From the NCBI GenBank assembly GCA_964526475.1, contig CAZGKF010000002.1:62001-126000 (forward strand): a DNA stretch of 64,000 nucleotides, written 5' to 3'. The notes under the pieces were generated by a model that ran no database searches, had not been told where the DNA came from, and worked only from the letters and a program-made list of their open reading frames with translations. Numbering within the stretch: position 1 is the stretch's first letter; each line of letters opens with the position of its first letter. This document shows positions 1 to 9,484 of this stretch, piece by piece. Source of the DNA: CAYVTV01 sp964526475. GTDB taxonomy: Bacteria; Bacteroidota; Bacteroidia; Bacteroidales; GCA-2748055. The translations under genes and the position numbers were made by a program.

Positions 1-1
1 C

Positions 2-250
2 ACTGATGTTGCTTGTGGTTATAAACTTTTCACACGCTCATTATACGAACAAATGAGTCTTCGCGAAAATAGATTTGGTTTTGAGGCTGAACTAATTATT
101 AAATCAATGCGAATAAGGAAAAATAACATAGCGGAAGTGCCTGTAAAATATTTCCCCAGGAATGAAGGTGAAGGAAAAAAATTCAGGAATACCGATGCCT
201 TTAAAATGCTCATCACCATCTTCAAATATGCAGTTCTTAAAAAAAAATAA
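2..250 (+). CDS. Glycosyltransferase family 2, C-terminal fragment (DPM1/GtrB-like)
   Basis: The open frame runs in from the left edge, so the start and the catalytic GT-A half lie outside the window. The visible 82 residues carry the C-terminal signature of dolichyl/polyprenyl-phosphate mannose or glucose synthases: an ACGYKLF segment, ENRFGFEAEL, the EVPVKYFPR strand and the EGKKF motif. Members transfer a sugar from a nucleotide donor to a polyprenyl phosphate on the inner face of the membrane. The stop overlaps the start of the next gene, a polytopic membrane protein, which suggests that the two act together in glycan assembly. The family call is firm; the donor sugar is unknown. Confidence 0.85.
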   Translation, partial: TDVACGYKLFTRSLYEQMSLRENRFGFEAELIIKSMRIRKNNIAEVPVKYFPRNEGEGKKFRNTDAFKMLITIFKYAVLKKK

Positions 251-1628
251 TTTGCTCTTTTTCAGAAAGCGCTCATTTTTATCAGTATTGGTTATTTTGC
301 TTGTTACCATTATAACTACCTGGAATATTCTGAATGTAAAATACTGGAAAAAGAATGAAGGAATTATTTACTGGGATACTTTATCATATTATTCCTATCT
401 GCCTGCAACATTCATTTACAAAGATCTCAGCCTGAAGTTTATTGACGAAGACAATTCATTCTTTAGTAATAAATTCTGGCCGGAGATAACTGAAAATAAG
501 ACATATGTAATAAGGACAAGTATGGGAATGGCCATTTTATATCTACCCTTTTTCACCATAGCACATGTAGTTTCCAAACCTATGGGATTTCCTGCCGATG
601 GATTTTCAATGCCTTATCACGTAAGTCTTGCTTTCAGCGGCATCTTTTATCTTACTATCGGGCTATTCTTTTTGAGGAAACTTCTTTTAAGATATTATAA
701 GGACCACATTACTGCCTTAACTATATTCATTGTGGTTTTTGCCACAAATCTCTTTTTTTACACCAGTGTTACAGCTACTATGTCACATTCTTTCAATTTT
801 GCTCTTATTAGTATATTTATGTGGTGTAGTGTTGTTTTTCTTAAAAAACCTTCGTTCTCAGGATCATTTTCAACCGGACTTTTATTTGGAATAATTACGC
901 TTGTCAGACCAAGCAATGTAATTATTATCCTTATTCCTCTTTTATACGGTATCCGTTCTTACAAAGATTTTATCGCCAGGATATTTTTCTTTTTAAAAAA
1001 CTACAGATACACATTTATAATAATTACTTTAACAATTCTTATATGGCTCCCTCAAATGTTTTACTGGAAATCATTAACCGGTTCATGGTTATATAATTCC
1101 TATGGTTCACACAGCCGTTTTTTCTGGCTGGAGCCAATGCTCCGGGAAGGATTATTTGGTTTCAGGAAAGGATGGTTAATATACACACCGGTAATGATCT
1201 TTGCTATTGCCGGGTTTTTATTCATAAAAAAGAATGCCGGAGACTGGCTGATAGTGATTCCTGTTATTACGGTTTTAGCAATATACATAATCTTGTCGTG
1301 GTGGTGCTGGTGGTATGGAGGAGGATTCGGTATGCGCCCGATGATAGATTATTATCCACTTTTATCCATTCCTCTTGCAGCCTTTATTACTTTTCTATAT
1401 AATGAGAAAAAATTGCTGCTAAAATATTCACTGATAATTGCGTTCGCTTTATCAGCAGGGCTCGGATTATTTCATTTTCAAAAATATTATCATGGATCTA
1501 TTCACTGGGATTCGATGACAAAGGAAGCATATCTTAAATATTTCTGGCATATTCATCCTGACAGCAGTTTCGATGAATACCTCATAACTCCCGATTACGG
1601 GAAAGCAATAAAAGAAAGAGAAAAATAA
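228..1628 (+). CDS. Polytopic membrane protein, probable glycosyltransferase partner
   Basis: A 466-residue protein with about ten hydrophobic segments, starting with a basic N-terminus (MQFLKKNN) and a first membrane helix near residues 15-35. A large non-membrane stretch after the first helix (WDTLSYYSYLPATF) resembles the luminal loop of GT-C type enzymes, but I see no definite catalytic Asp/Glu pair, so the glycosyltransferase assignment is inference. An in-frame ATG at 162 would overlap the upstream gene by 89 bases. I chose ATG 228, which leaves a 23-base overlap and starts right before the basic n-region. Coupling to the GT2 fragment suggests a polyprenyl-linked sugar pathway. Confidence 0.6.
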   Translation: MQFLKKNNLLFFRKRSFLSVLVILLVTIITTWNILNVKYWKKNEGIIYWDTLSYYSYLPATFIYKDLSLKFIDEDNSFFSNKFWPEITENKTYVIRTSMGMAILYLPFFTIAHVVSKPMGFPADGFSMPYHVSLAFSGIFYLTIGLFFLRKLLLRYYKDHITALTIFIVVFATNLFFYTSVTATMSHSFNFALISIFMWCSVVFLKKPSFSGSFSTGLLFGIITLVRPSNVIIILIPLLYGIRSYKDFIARIFFFLKNYRYTFIIITLTILIWLPQMFYWKSLTGSWLYNSYGSHSRFFWLEPMLREGLFGFRKGWLIYTPVMIFAIAGFLFIKKNAGDWLIVIPVITVLAIYIILSWWCWWYGGGFGMRPMIDYYPLLSIPLAAFITFLYNEKKLLLKYSLIIAFALSAGLGLFHFQKYYHGSIHWDSMTKEAYLKYFWHIHPDSSFDEYLITPDYGKAIKEREK

Positions 1629-1680
1629 ATAAATATATGACTTAACTGAATATGCTTATAATAAGCCCATCAGGTTGGGA

Positions 1681-3246
1681 TCATTCTTTCTTCATTATTT
1701 TAATAAGCTGCCCTGGCTTTATTTTATCACCTGAGCCAATGTTATTTAGTTTTGCAATGTCTGTAACGCTTAAACCATGGAAATTCTTTGCGATATCCCA
1801 GAGTGTATCACCGGTTTTAACAGTATAATAAATATACTCCCCATCGTAAACTTTATTTTCCATGGGGGAATCAGTTCTAAGGGCTATGACTCCAACCCTG
1901 CTCTGTTTTTCATCAAAACTCAATTTATCAATACCCCTGTAAAAATCTGCCTTTTCCTTAGGAATATATATTGCCAGTTTTTGCCCTGCTCTAATAAGAT
2001 TCTTACGTATATTATTCCAATATCTCAGATCGCTGATCCTTACATTATACCAGGTGGATATATAACCGAGGTTATCGCCGGATTTCACGGTATATAGGAG
2101 TTTCGTGTATTTATCCGATGGAAGGACAGGAGGAACATAAGAGCTTTGAGAAGTAGGGCTGACAATAAAATTATTGGAATTGAAAAATTCTGATTCTTTA
2201 TAGGTAAAAATAGAATCCTGATATTCAATAAATTTCATTGTTTGTATCTGGGGTATTCTCAGATGATATGTCTTCCCATCACCTGGTATTATATCATGTT
2301 TATACTGAGGATTTAAGTCACGTAATTGCTTAATTGGTATATTGAGAACTTCTGAGACCTGTTTTAGATGCAGTTTATTTCTGACATTAATGGTATCTGT
2401 ATAAAGATCAAAGTTAATTCGTGCAGGGAATAAATTATGTTCACCATGATAATTCATTACATAAGAAGCTGCAATAAATGCGGGAACGTACCCTCGTGTT
2501 TCACGCGGGAGGAAATAGTAAATATCCCAGTAGTTTCTTTTACCCCCTGCCCTTCTGATAGCTTTATTAACATTGCCCGGCCCACAGTTATATGCTGCTA
2601 TCACCAGTGTCCAGTCTTTATAAATATTATACAGGTCATTCAGGAACAAGGCAGCAGCCTCCGATGATTTAACCGGGTCTCGTCTTTCATCGACAAGAGA
2701 ATTAATAATCAACCCATAGCTTTTTCCGGTCGATAGCATGAACTGCCACAGGCCTGTTGCACCGGCTCTGGAAACTGCTCTTGGGTTCAAAGCAGATTCT
2801 ATTATCGATAGATATTTCATTTCATCGGGAATTCCGTATTTTTCAAAAACTTCCTCAAACATAGGAAAATAATACCCTGAAAGTGAGAGCATTACCTGTA
2901 CCCTGTCCCTGCGATTTTTAGCATAGAGATCGATAAAATTCTTCACGATCCGGTTATACGTCAACTCCATAACAAAAGGCAGGTTTTGTAATCTTTGGAT
3001 GTAGACAGAATCCGGGAAATCCGGGAAATCCATATCTTCTCCCAGAAGATAAAGACTGTCGGGTTCTTCAAACTGAAGAGCCTGTTGCACGTACCATAAA
3101 TTTAATAAAGCATCCAGATTGTCTTCAAAACCTGTCTCAACCTCCATCATTCTAATGGTATCACTGCTTATGCATGCCAAAGGAGAAATAAAAAACATCA
3201 ACCCTGTAAAAACTGTTATGCAGATGATTTTCCTCAATTTCTTCAT
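1681..3246 (-). CDS. Membrane-bound lytic murein transglycosylase with two LysM domains (MltD-like)
   Basis: This protein cleaves peptidoglycan glycan strands to 1,6-anhydro products. After a signal peptide (MKKLRKIICITVF...) there is an SLT domain with the catalytic Glu in SIIESALNP (about residue 150), followed by AGATGLWQFM and the AAYNCGPGNV motif. Two C-terminal LysM repeats follow (YTVKSGDNL and YTVKTGDTL) that bind peptidoglycan. A longer frame extends upstream to 3306, but its extra 20 residues do not look like a signal peptide and would overlap the DUF5683 gene, so ATG 3246 is preferred. It is the last gene of the parA-parB-DUF5683 string, a gene order common in Bacteroidota. About 521 residues, usual for the family. 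Confidence 0.92.
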   Translation of the reverse strand: MKKLRKIICITVFTGLMFFISPLACISSDTIRMMEVETGFEDNLDALLNLWYVQQALQFEEPDSLYLLGEDMDFPDFPDSVYIQRLQNLPFVMELTYNRIVKNFIDLYAKNRRDRVQVMLSLSGYYFPMFEEVFEKYGIPDEMKYLSIIESALNPRAVSRAGATGLWQFMLSTGKSYGLIINSLVDERRDPVKSSEAAALFLNDLYNIYKDWTLVIAAYNCGPGNVNKAIRRAGGKRNYWDIYYFLPRETRGYVPAFIAASYVMNYHGEHNLFPARINFDLYTDTINVRNKLHLKQVSEVLNIPIKQLRDLNPQYKHDIIPGDGKTYHLRIPQIQTMKFIEYQDSIFTYKESEFFNSNNFIVSPTSQSSYVPPVLPSDKYTKLLYTVKSGDNLGYISTWYNVRISDLRYWNNIRKNLIRAGQKLAIYIPKEKADFYRGIDKLSFDEKQSRVGVIALRTDSPMENKVYDGEYIYYTVKTGDTLWDIAKNFHGLSVTDIAKLNNIGSGDKIKPGQLIKIMKKE

Positions 3247-3277
3247 GTTAAAATTAAAAAAACAAAATAAACGAAAA

Positions 3278-3892
3278 CTAGAATGATAAACAAGCACGGA
3301 TACCAAAAGCGTTAAATCCGGTGTAATTTCCCGGAGGGGATAATGATGGTTCTATTCTGAGAGAAATATCTTCACTAACACTCCAGTTGAACAAGTGGGC
3401 ATCAACAGATGCATCGATTATCTGAAAAATATAAAAACCAAATGATCCGATAATTGACAAATCTTTCCATCGCTTATAAAAAGTCATCGCTCTGTCAATC
3501 TGCTCAAGTGTAAGAGGATAATCAAAATCGAGTTTATAATCGGGAAAGTCCTTATAGGCTTGTTTAAATTCCTTAAACTTAGAATTATTGTATCCTATAA
3601 AATATATTAATGTTCCAAATCCTGCATAAACAATAGGAACCTTCCAGTATTTCCTATTATATATCTGTCCCAGGCCAGGGAAAACAGCAGAATAAATGGC
3701 TGCTTTTTTTGGACTGTGATAAGCAGTATCTGTCATATCAGCTATTGTTTCGGCAACAATAGAACTTGAAAGAGTATCTGACAATGATTGTCCATCAGAT
3801 GAGACGGATAAAAAAAAAGAAAGGAGTATTACCAAAGATATTTCCCTCATTGTCTTCAGAGTAAAACTATATGCAAATAGTTTTTTATCCAT
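3278..3892 (-). CDS. DUF5683 family membrane-associated protein
   Basis: A protein of about 200 residues with an N-terminal signal or anchor (ISLVILLSFFLSVSS) and the recognisable DUF5683 core: SPKKAAIYSAVFPGLGQIYN, then a hydrophobic stretch ending in YFIGYNNSKF. The start at 3892 overlaps the 3' end of parB by 8 bases and suggests translational coupling. An internal ATG at 3850 would give a neater signal peptide (MREISLVILL) and is the alternative. Its function is not established. Conserved placement between parB and a lytic transglycosylase suggests a cell-envelope role linked to growth or division, but that is inference. Confidence 0.8.
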   Translation of the reverse strand: MDKKLFAYSFTLKTMREISLVILLSFFLSVSSDGQSLSDTLSSSIVAETIADMTDTAYHSPKKAAIYSAVFPGLGQIYNRKYWKVPIVYAGFGTLIYFIGYNNSKFKEFKQAYKDFPDYKLDFDYPLTLEQIDRAMTFYKRWKDLSIIGSFGFYIFQIIDASVDAHLFNWSVSEDISLRIEPSLSPPGNYTGFNAFGIRACLSF

Positions 3893-4754
3893 TTAATTTG
3901 TCAAGAACTGCAACAATTCTTTCCAGTTCTTCATCTGTTCTGAAAGGAATAACGATTTTCCCTGATCCGTTATTGTGTCTTTTAAAGTCGACGCTGGCAC
4001 CGAAATGTCTGGATAAATGATCCTTTAAGTCCTTATATTCCTTTATTTCCCTGCCCGTTTCTTTATTTATTTGAGGTTCTGTTGCCTGAGCTTTTCTAAC
4101 AATATCCTCCACTTTTCTAACTGATAAATCATTTTTCAATATCTGATCGAAAATGTTTAACTGCCATCTTGGGTCTTCAAGTCCAAGTAGAGCACGTGCA
4201 TGGCCCATGGTAAGTTTCTTGTCCTTAATTCCGAGTTGCACCTCTGCGGGGAGCCTTAGCAGGCGAAGATAATTTGCGATGGTAGCTCTTTTCTTTCCTA
4301 CCCGGTCACTTAGATTCTCCTGTGTAAGCTTACATTCTTCAATAAGACGCTGATAGCTGATGGCAACCTCAATAGCATCCAGATCTTCCCTTTGAATATT
4401 TTCCACCAGCGCCATTTCAAGCATATTCTGGTCATCTGCTACCCGGATGTATGCAGGGATAGCTTTGAGGTGAAGAATTTTTGCTGCACGGTACCTTCTC
4501 TCCCCGGTAATAAGCTGGTACTTCCCATTTTCAGAATGCCTTACGGTAATTGGCTGAACAATACCTATTTCACGTATTGATTCAGCGAGTTCATCGAGTG
4601 ACTCATCATCAAATTTCGATCTGGGTTGCCATGGATTGGTTTCTATGTCTTCAACAGCAATTTCATCTATCGAAGATAGCATCTTCACATCATCTTTGCC
4701 GGCATCCTCAATAAGGGCACCTAATCCCCTCCCTAATGCATTTTTTTTTGCCAT
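3885..4754 (-). CDS. parB: Chromosome-partitioning protein ParB
   Basis: ParB binds parS sites, spreads on DNA as a CTP-dependent clamp and works with ParA in origin segregation. The sequence has the N-terminal NALGRGLGALI motif, an NPWQPR segment, the ParB/Srx box GERRYRAAK, a helix-turn-helix (LTQENLSDRVGKKRATIANY) and a C-terminal dimerisation region. At 289 residues it has normal length. Its stop overlaps the DUF5683 start, and parA lies 9 bases upstream, so the two form an operon. A parS-like core lies inside folA about 28 kb away. Its presence suggests that the window lies in the origin-proximal part of the chromosome. Confidence 0.95.
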   Translation of the reverse strand: MAKKNALGRGLGALIEDAGKDDVKMLSSIDEIAVEDIETNPWQPRSKFDDESLDELAESIREIGIVQPITVRHSENGKYQLITGERRYRAAKILHLKAIPAYIRVADDQNMLEMALVENIQREDLDAIEVAISYQRLIEECKLTQENLSDRVGKKRATIANYLRLLRLPAEVQLGIKDKKLTMGHARALLGLEDPRWQLNIFDQILKNDLSVRKVEDIVRKAQATEPQINKETGREIKEYKDLKDHLSRHFGASVDFKRHNNGSGKIVIPFRTDEELERIVAVLDKLNG

Positions 4755-4763
4755 ATCTATAAT

Positions 4764-5564
4764 TTATTCTAAAACCTTTTCTTTGTTACTTATCTGAGTT
4801 TGTTCATTTTTCTGCAGTATCTCCCTTGCAAGATTTAAATAATTCATTGATCCCTTTGACTCTGCATCATACATGATAACTGGTTTACCAAAACTGGGAG
4901 CTTCACTAAGCTTGATATTCCTTTGAATGATTGTCTCAAAAACCATCTCCTGGAAATGTTTGCGAACTTCCTCTACAACCTGGTTTGATAACCTGAGTCT
5001 TGAATCGTACATTGTAAGTAGAAAACCTTCGATCTCAAGCGCAGTATTCAACCTGCTCTGAATTATCTTAATAGTATTTAAAAGCTTCCCTAATCCTTCC
5101 AGAGCAAAATACTCACATTGAACAGGGATGATCAGAGAATCGGCAGCTGTAAGTGAATTTACGGTTATAAGACCTAGTGAGGGAGAACAGTCTATAAGTA
5201 CAAAGTCATATTTATCCTTAACTTTATCGATTACCTTTTTTAGAATATATTCCCTTTCCGGCATATTTAGCATTTCAATTTCAGCTCCTACAAGATCTAT
5301 GTGTGAAGGTATCATATCCAGGTTCCCCAGTTCACTGTTCAGAATTATCTTATTAGGATCAACATTATCAATCAAACACTCGTATATGCTTGTTTTAATG
5401 TTTCTCAATTCAAAACCTGAACCGGAAGTTGCATTTGCCTGCGGGTCAGCGTCCACAATCAATACTTTCTTCTCAAGCACAACAAAGCTTGCGCCAAGGT
5501 TAATAGCTGTCGTTGTTTTACCAACCCCGCCTTTCTGGTTTGCCAGTGCAATTACTTTTCCCAT
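4764..5564 (-). CDS. parA: Chromosome-partitioning ATPase ParA (Soj)
   Basis: A 266-residue deviant-Walker ATPase. It has KGGVGKTTTAIN at the N-terminus (signature Lys of the ParA/MinD class), DADPQANAT, the Walker B-like segment YDFVLIDCSPS and PVQCEYFALEG. It forms an ATP-dependent gradient on the nucleoid that moves ParB-parS complexes. It is the first gene of the parA-parB-DUF5683-lytic transglycosylase string. The short length, without an N-terminal regulatory helix-turn-helix, is typical of chromosomal rather than plasmid type Ia ParA. Confidence 0.95.
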   Translation of the reverse strand: MGKVIALANQKGGVGKTTTAINLGASFVVLEKKVLIVDADPQANATSGSGFELRNIKTSIYECLIDNVDPNKIILNSELGNLDMIPSHIDLVGAEIEMLNMPEREYILKKVIDKVKDKYDFVLIDCSPSLGLITVNSLTAADSLIIPVQCEYFALEGLGKLLNTIKIIQSRLNTALEIEGFLLTMYDSRLRLSNQVVEEVRKHFQEMVFETIIQRNIKLSEAPSFGKPVIMYDAESKGSMNYLNLAREILQKNEQTQISNKEKVLE

Positions 5565-5934
5565 GAATATGTATTTTTCCCAAATTAAACAGAAAATTAA
5601 ATGGACACAAATTTACTATTTTAAAATCTGTCTTTACCTGCCTTATCATTTCTGTTGTAAACATTTTATTTTACCGTTATGAACATGATATTAACATGCG
5701 TGCTTTATTTCAAATATAAGACATATCATTGATCTTCAATTTACGAATGTAATTAATTTGATAAATACTGATACAGTAATAGTTTATTAAAAGTAAAATT
5801 ATTACATAAACGAGGTTCTAAAAAAATGATTTTCAACTTAATCCGGTGAACTTGATGATGTCATTTTATTTGTATTGACTATTCCGATATTAATCTCATG
5901 GATTTCACTGCTGAAATGAAAATAAAAATAAATG
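5565..5934. other. Intergenic region between divergent parA and lipid kinase
   Basis: About 370 AT-rich bases between two divergently transcribed genes. I see no open frame with protein-like features, no tRNA and no strong inverted repeat. It must hold the promoter of the parA operon on the minus strand, but I could not find a clean TAnnTTTG box for it. The right end holds the promoter for the lipid kinase, listed separately. Confidence 0.5.
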
Positions 5935-5942
5935 TATATTTG
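5935..5942 (+). promoter_or_regulatory. Bacteroidota -7 promoter box TATATTTG
   Basis: An exact match to the Bacteroidota -7 consensus TAnnTTTG, 29 bases before the ATG of the lipid kinase gene. That spacing leaves a short leader of about 20 bases. The -33 element is not obvious. Confidence 0.55.
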
Positions 5943-5971
5943 TAATTGCTAATTTCAAAAAGAAAACCGGG

Positions 5972-6910
5972 ATGACAAAAGATGAATGGCTTGTTATAGT
6001 CAATCCCAATGCAGGCACAGGAAAATGTAAAAAAGACTGGCCTCTGATTAACTCTATCCTGAAAAGCAGAAACTTCAGTTATTCCAGTGTTATGACTGAA
6101 AGAAGGTTTCATGCCATCCTGCTTACCAGAAACCTGATTAAAGAGGGTTACAGAAAGATTATTGTGGTAGGAGGGGATGGCACTCTCAACGAAGTTATAA
6201 ACGGGATATTTGCACAGAGTAGTTGTCCTTCTGATGATATTGTCATTGGGATGATTCCTGTTGGAACAGGTAATGACTGGGCAAGGATGTTTTCTATTCC
6301 ACTTGATTATGAAAAAGCGGCCGACACAATCAAAGAACAAAAAGTTTTTCTGCAGGATGTGGGAAAAGTTCTTTTCTGCATTAAAAATAAACTCTTCAAC
6401 AGGTATTTCATAAATATTGCAGGAACCGGTTTTGATGCTATTGTGGCAAAAAAAACTAATACTCTGAAAGAGAAAGGAAAATCAGGAACACTGCTTTATT
6501 TCTATAATATTTTCACCTGTTTGCTGGGATATCGTTCTTCCGGTGTTACTATTGAAATTGACGGTGAAAAATTCAAAGATGATATATTCAGTTTAAATAT
6601 CGGAATTTGTAAATTTAATGGTGGGGGAATGATGCAGGTCCCAAATGCTGACCCTGCAGATGGACTTTTTGACATAACTGTAATCCGAAAGATTGGCAAA
6701 TTTTCTGTAATCCGCAATATCGGAAGATTATATAATGGAACCATAATCCGCCATCCGCGTGTACGTTCAATGAGAGGAAAATCAGTATGCGTTTATTCAA
6801 GTTCCCCCGTTTACCTGGAAACAGACGGAGAGAGTCTTGGTCATTCTCCTTTTGAGTTTGAAATTATTCCCGGAAGCTTAAGAATTATTCAGGGCAGGGC
6901 TATTGCCTGA
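5972..6910 (+). CDS. Diacylglycerol/lipid kinase family protein (YegS/DgkB-like)
   Basis: A 312-residue member of the diacylglycerol kinase catalytic family. It has the NPNAGTGK nucleotide-binding start, the hallmark GGDGTLNEVING loop (about residues 68-79), PVGTGNDWAR and the C-terminal ETDGE segment. It would phosphorylate a lipid alcohol (diacylglycerol, a sphingoid base or similar) using ATP at the inner face of the membrane. Some Bacteroidota make sphingolipids, so a sphingoid base is conceivable, but nothing in the sequence fixes the substrate. It is monocistronic, with a convergent neighbour 5 bases downstream. Confidence 0.85.
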   Translation: MTKDEWLVIVNPNAGTGKCKKDWPLINSILKSRNFSYSSVMTERRFHAILLTRNLIKEGYRKIIVVGGDGTLNEVINGIFAQSSCPSDDIVIGMIPVGTGNDWARMFSIPLDYEKAADTIKEQKVFLQDVGKVLFCIKNKLFNRYFINIAGTGFDAIVAKKTNTLKEKGKSGTLLYFYNIFTCLLGYRSSGVTIEIDGEKFKDDIFSLNIGICKFNGGGMMQVPNADPADGLFDITVIRKIGKFSVIRNIGRLYNGTIIRHPRVRSMRGKSVCVYSSSPVYLETDGESLGHSPFEFEIIPGSLRIIQGRAIA

Positions 6911-6915
6911 GGAAC

Positions 6916-8025
6916 TTATAATTTAATTAATTCTATCTGAAATATTTTCGGCCAGTATTTTCCTGTTACAAACAACCTCCTTCCCTCCTTGTCCCAGGCT
7001 ATTCCATTTAAAACATCTATTCGTGAATGTTTGTCTTCCGGTTTTAATATACCCGTCAGATCAATTTTACCTTCTACCCTCCCCGATTCGGGATCAATAA
7101 TAACTATTTCGTCTGTAAGATAGCGGTTACCCCAAATTTTATTATCAATCCATTCGAGTTCATTAATGGCAACTACCTGTCCATTGTGATCCATTACTTC
7201 AATCTTTCTGTTTACACTGAAATACTGTGGGTCCATAAAATATATAATGTTTGTTCCGTCACTCAGTATCACCTCTTCACCATTATTTGCCAAACCCCAT
7301 GCTTCTATATTCTGATAGTATATTTTTCTGATCAGTTCAAAAGTTCTAAGATTATATACAAACCCAAGCTGTGAACGATATGTAACCTGATAAATATTAT
7401 CATTAAATATAGTTATTCCCTCTCCAAAAAATTCAGAGGATATAGTACGAGCCATCAGTACTTGTCCTGTAAGCATTTCTGTTTTCCTGACAGATGACTC
7501 GCCATACTGACCTGTTCCCTCATAGAAATAGCCTTCATGATATTCAAAACCTTGTGTAAAAGCTCTTTTGTCATGGGGAAATTCCTTTATTACCCGAAAA
7601 GCATATCTATCTGGTACGATATCTGATAAAACTTCAATCTGGGAGGAATAACTCTCCACCTTTCCGGAGTTCAGATGAACAACTGCGCGCAGATTTTTTA
7701 TTCCGGGTAATATACCCTTTAAACTGATACTTGCAGTCAGCAAATCTTCACCCAGGAAAATTAAAGGGCGGGAATCAAAAAAGATAATTGTAGAATCAAT
7801 ATGTTTTATTGAATCAATCCATTCCATTCTGATGGAAAAGGTCTGGCCAGTGGGTATCTTTTCCATGAAACCCGGACTGACCAGCTGCAAATGCCTGGCT
7901 TCCGGTGCAGTTTTACGATTATTATGCCCGGATCTTACTGCTCTTGTTCCTTCTCCGTTACATGCAAAGAGAACTAAAATACTAATACATAAAATTGCAA
8001 TCCGGAAGGAAATTGATTGAAACAT
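6916..8025 (-). CDS. Glutaminyl-peptide cyclotransferase, lipoprotein
   Basis: A 369-residue protein with a lipoprotein signal peptide (ISILVLFACNG, with Cys as the lipidation site). The C-terminal two thirds match the beta-propeller glutamine cyclotransferase family: AFTQGFEYHEGYFYEGTG, GQYGESSVRK, NELEWIDNKIWGNRYLTDEI and VLNGIAWDKE. Members convert N-terminal Gln to pyroglutamate, which is common on exported Bacteroidota proteins. About 100 extra residues precede the propeller and may form an Ig-like fold. It lies 2 bases downstream of the HAD gene and may be co-transcribed with it. Confidence 0.85.
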   Translation of the reverse strand: MFQSISFRIAILCISILVLFACNGEGTRAVRSGHNNRKTAPEARHLQLVSPGFMEKIPTGQTFSIRMEWIDSIKHIDSTIIFFDSRPLIFLGEDLLTASISLKGILPGIKNLRAVVHLNSGKVESYSSQIEVLSDIVPDRYAFRVIKEFPHDKRAFTQGFEYHEGYFYEGTGQYGESSVRKTEMLTGQVLMARTISSEFFGEGITIFNDNIYQVTYRSQLGFVYNLRTFELIRKIYYQNIEAWGLANNGEEVILSDGTNIIYFMDPQYFSVNRKIEVMDHNGQVVAINELEWIDNKIWGNRYLTDEIVIIDPESGRVEGKIDLTGILKPEDKHSRIDVLNGIAWDKEGRRLFVTGKYWPKIFQIELIKL

Positions 8026-8027
8026 GA

Positions 8028-8453
8028 TTATTTAAATAACATTTTTATCCACCTGATCAAAGAAGGCCTTCCTTCGGTAAGCATGCGTAATTCCATCTCA
8101 GATGTCATATTCGTTGAAGGATTCAGCATCCTCCATATTTCTCCCCAACCATGAAACCCTCCAACATTTCTGTCATCAATAAAAACATCGGCCATGATCT
8201 TCCGGCTTAATTCCTTTTCATTAAATACTTCCTCAGGATAACTCTTGTTTACTGCATAAAATTCCACTCCATTTTTCCGGCAATATTCAACAGCTTCATC
8301 AAGTTCTTTCCCGGATCTGAAGGTCCAGAGGATTAACTGATGATTTTGTTTTTGAAGAGCTTTGAGAGTATCAAACGCAAAAAGCATCTCTTTCCCAATA
8401 GCAGGATATTGGTGCTCAACAATGGTGCCATCAAAATCTACAGCAATTTTCAT
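8028..8453 (-). CDS. HAD-superfamily hydrolase, small
   Basis: A 141-residue cap-less HAD protein. Motif I is MKIAVDFDGTIVEH with the two Asp residues, motif II is LILWTFRSG, and a late acidic DDRNVGG gives motif IV. Such small Bacteroidota HADs are annotated as hydrolases of unknown substrate. An upstream TTG at 8462 adds three residues, but ATG 8453 places MKIAVD exactly at the start of the first beta-strand. It is followed after 2 bases by the glutaminyl cyclase gene. Confidence 0.8.
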   Translation of the reverse strand: MKIAVDFDGTIVEHQYPAIGKEMLFAFDTLKALQKQNHQLILWTFRSGKELDEAVEYCRKNGVEFYAVNKSYPEEVFNEKELSRKIMADVFIDDRNVGGFHGWGEIWRMLNPSTNMTSEMELRMLTEGRPSLIRWIKMLFK

Positions 8454-8525
8454 CAATAACAAAGTATGAAAATATTTTGGAAAAAACCAAAATAAGTGTT
8501 TGGAAGAATACTATTTTTTTGCGAA

Positions 8526-9446
8526 TTATTGCACTGAAAAAAGATCATCAATTGAAAGATATCGTTCCCCTGTATCATAGCAGAAGGTAAGAATTCGTGA
8601 TCCATCCTGAAGTTCTTTTATCTTTTTACTCACTGCAGCTAATGAAGCTCCGGAGGATATCCCAATAAAAAGTCCTTCTTCTTTTGCTGCCCTGCGGGTA
8701 AATTCAAAAGCTTCTTCCTTGCTTACCCGGATTGTTCCATCCAGTAATTCTGTATGCAGATTCGGGGGAATAAATCCTGCCCCGATTCCCTGTATAGGAT
8801 GCGGTCCTGGTTCCCCTCCGCTTATCACTGGAGAGAGTTCAGGCTCAACAGCAAAAACCTTAATCTGAGGGAACTTCTCCTTTAACACTCTTGCAACACC
8901 CGTAATATGTCCTCCTGTGCCGACTCCTGTTATGAGATAGTCAAAACCATCCGGAAAATCATTCAGAATCTCCTGAGCGGTGGCGGTCGCATGAATATCG
9001 GGGTTAGACGGGTTTTCAAATTGTAATGGCATCCAGGCTCCGGGTATTGATTCCACAAGTTCCCGTGCCCTTGCAATGGAGCCTTTCATCCCAAGTGTCC
9101 GTGGGGTAAGTTCAATTTCAGCACCATAAGCAGTCATGATACTCCTTCGTTCAACAGACATTGATTCCGGCATTACGAGTATTAAACGGTATTTCTTCAC
9201 TGCGGCCACCATAGCCAGACCTATCCCTGTATTGCCGCTTGTTGGTTCAATAATGACAGCCCCTTTCTTTAATATGCCCTTCTTCTCAGCATCTTCCACC
9301 ATGCTGAGAGCAATACGGTCTTTTATGCTGCCACCAGGATTGGCCCTTTCAAGTTTAAGCCAAACCTTGTATCCGGAAGGATATAAATTATTAATTTTTA
9401 CATGTGGAGTATTTCCGATGGTTTGGAGTATTGATTGTACTTTCAT
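8526..9446 (-). CDS. cysK: Cysteine synthase A (O-acetylserine sulfhydrylase)
   Basis: A PLP enzyme that makes L-cysteine from O-acetylserine and sulfide. At 306 residues it has normal CysK length. Visible features are the PLP lysine in GGSIKDRIAL (about residue 43), TSGNTGIGLAM, the glycine-rich phosphate loop GVGTGGHITG and the late SSGAS motif. It lies 38 bases downstream of the serine acetyltransferase gene on the same strand, so the two genes give the complete two-step pathway from serine. A TATTTTTG box ahead of cysE probably drives both. Confidence 0.95.
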   Translation of the reverse strand: MKVQSILQTIGNTPHVKINNLYPSGYKVWLKLERANPGGSIKDRIALSMVEDAEKKGILKKGAVIIEPTSGNTGIGLAMVAAVKKYRLILVMPESMSVERRSIMTAYGAEIELTPRTLGMKGSIARARELVESIPGAWMPLQFENPSNPDIHATATAQEILNDFPDGFDYLITGVGTGGHITGVARVLKEKFPQIKVFAVEPELSPVISGGEPGPHPIQGIGAGFIPPNLHTELLDGTIRVSKEEAFEFTRRAAKEEGLFIGISSGASLAAVSKKIKELQDGSRILTFCYDTGERYLSIDDLFSVQ

Positions 9447-9484
9447 TGTATCACTGTTTTTATAAATAACTAATATACTAAATT

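Noticed and set aside
2497..2510. TGTTTCACGCGGGA as a parS site near parAB.
   Set aside because: Only the first half matches the palindrome; the bases code for a conserved part of the lytic transglycosylase.
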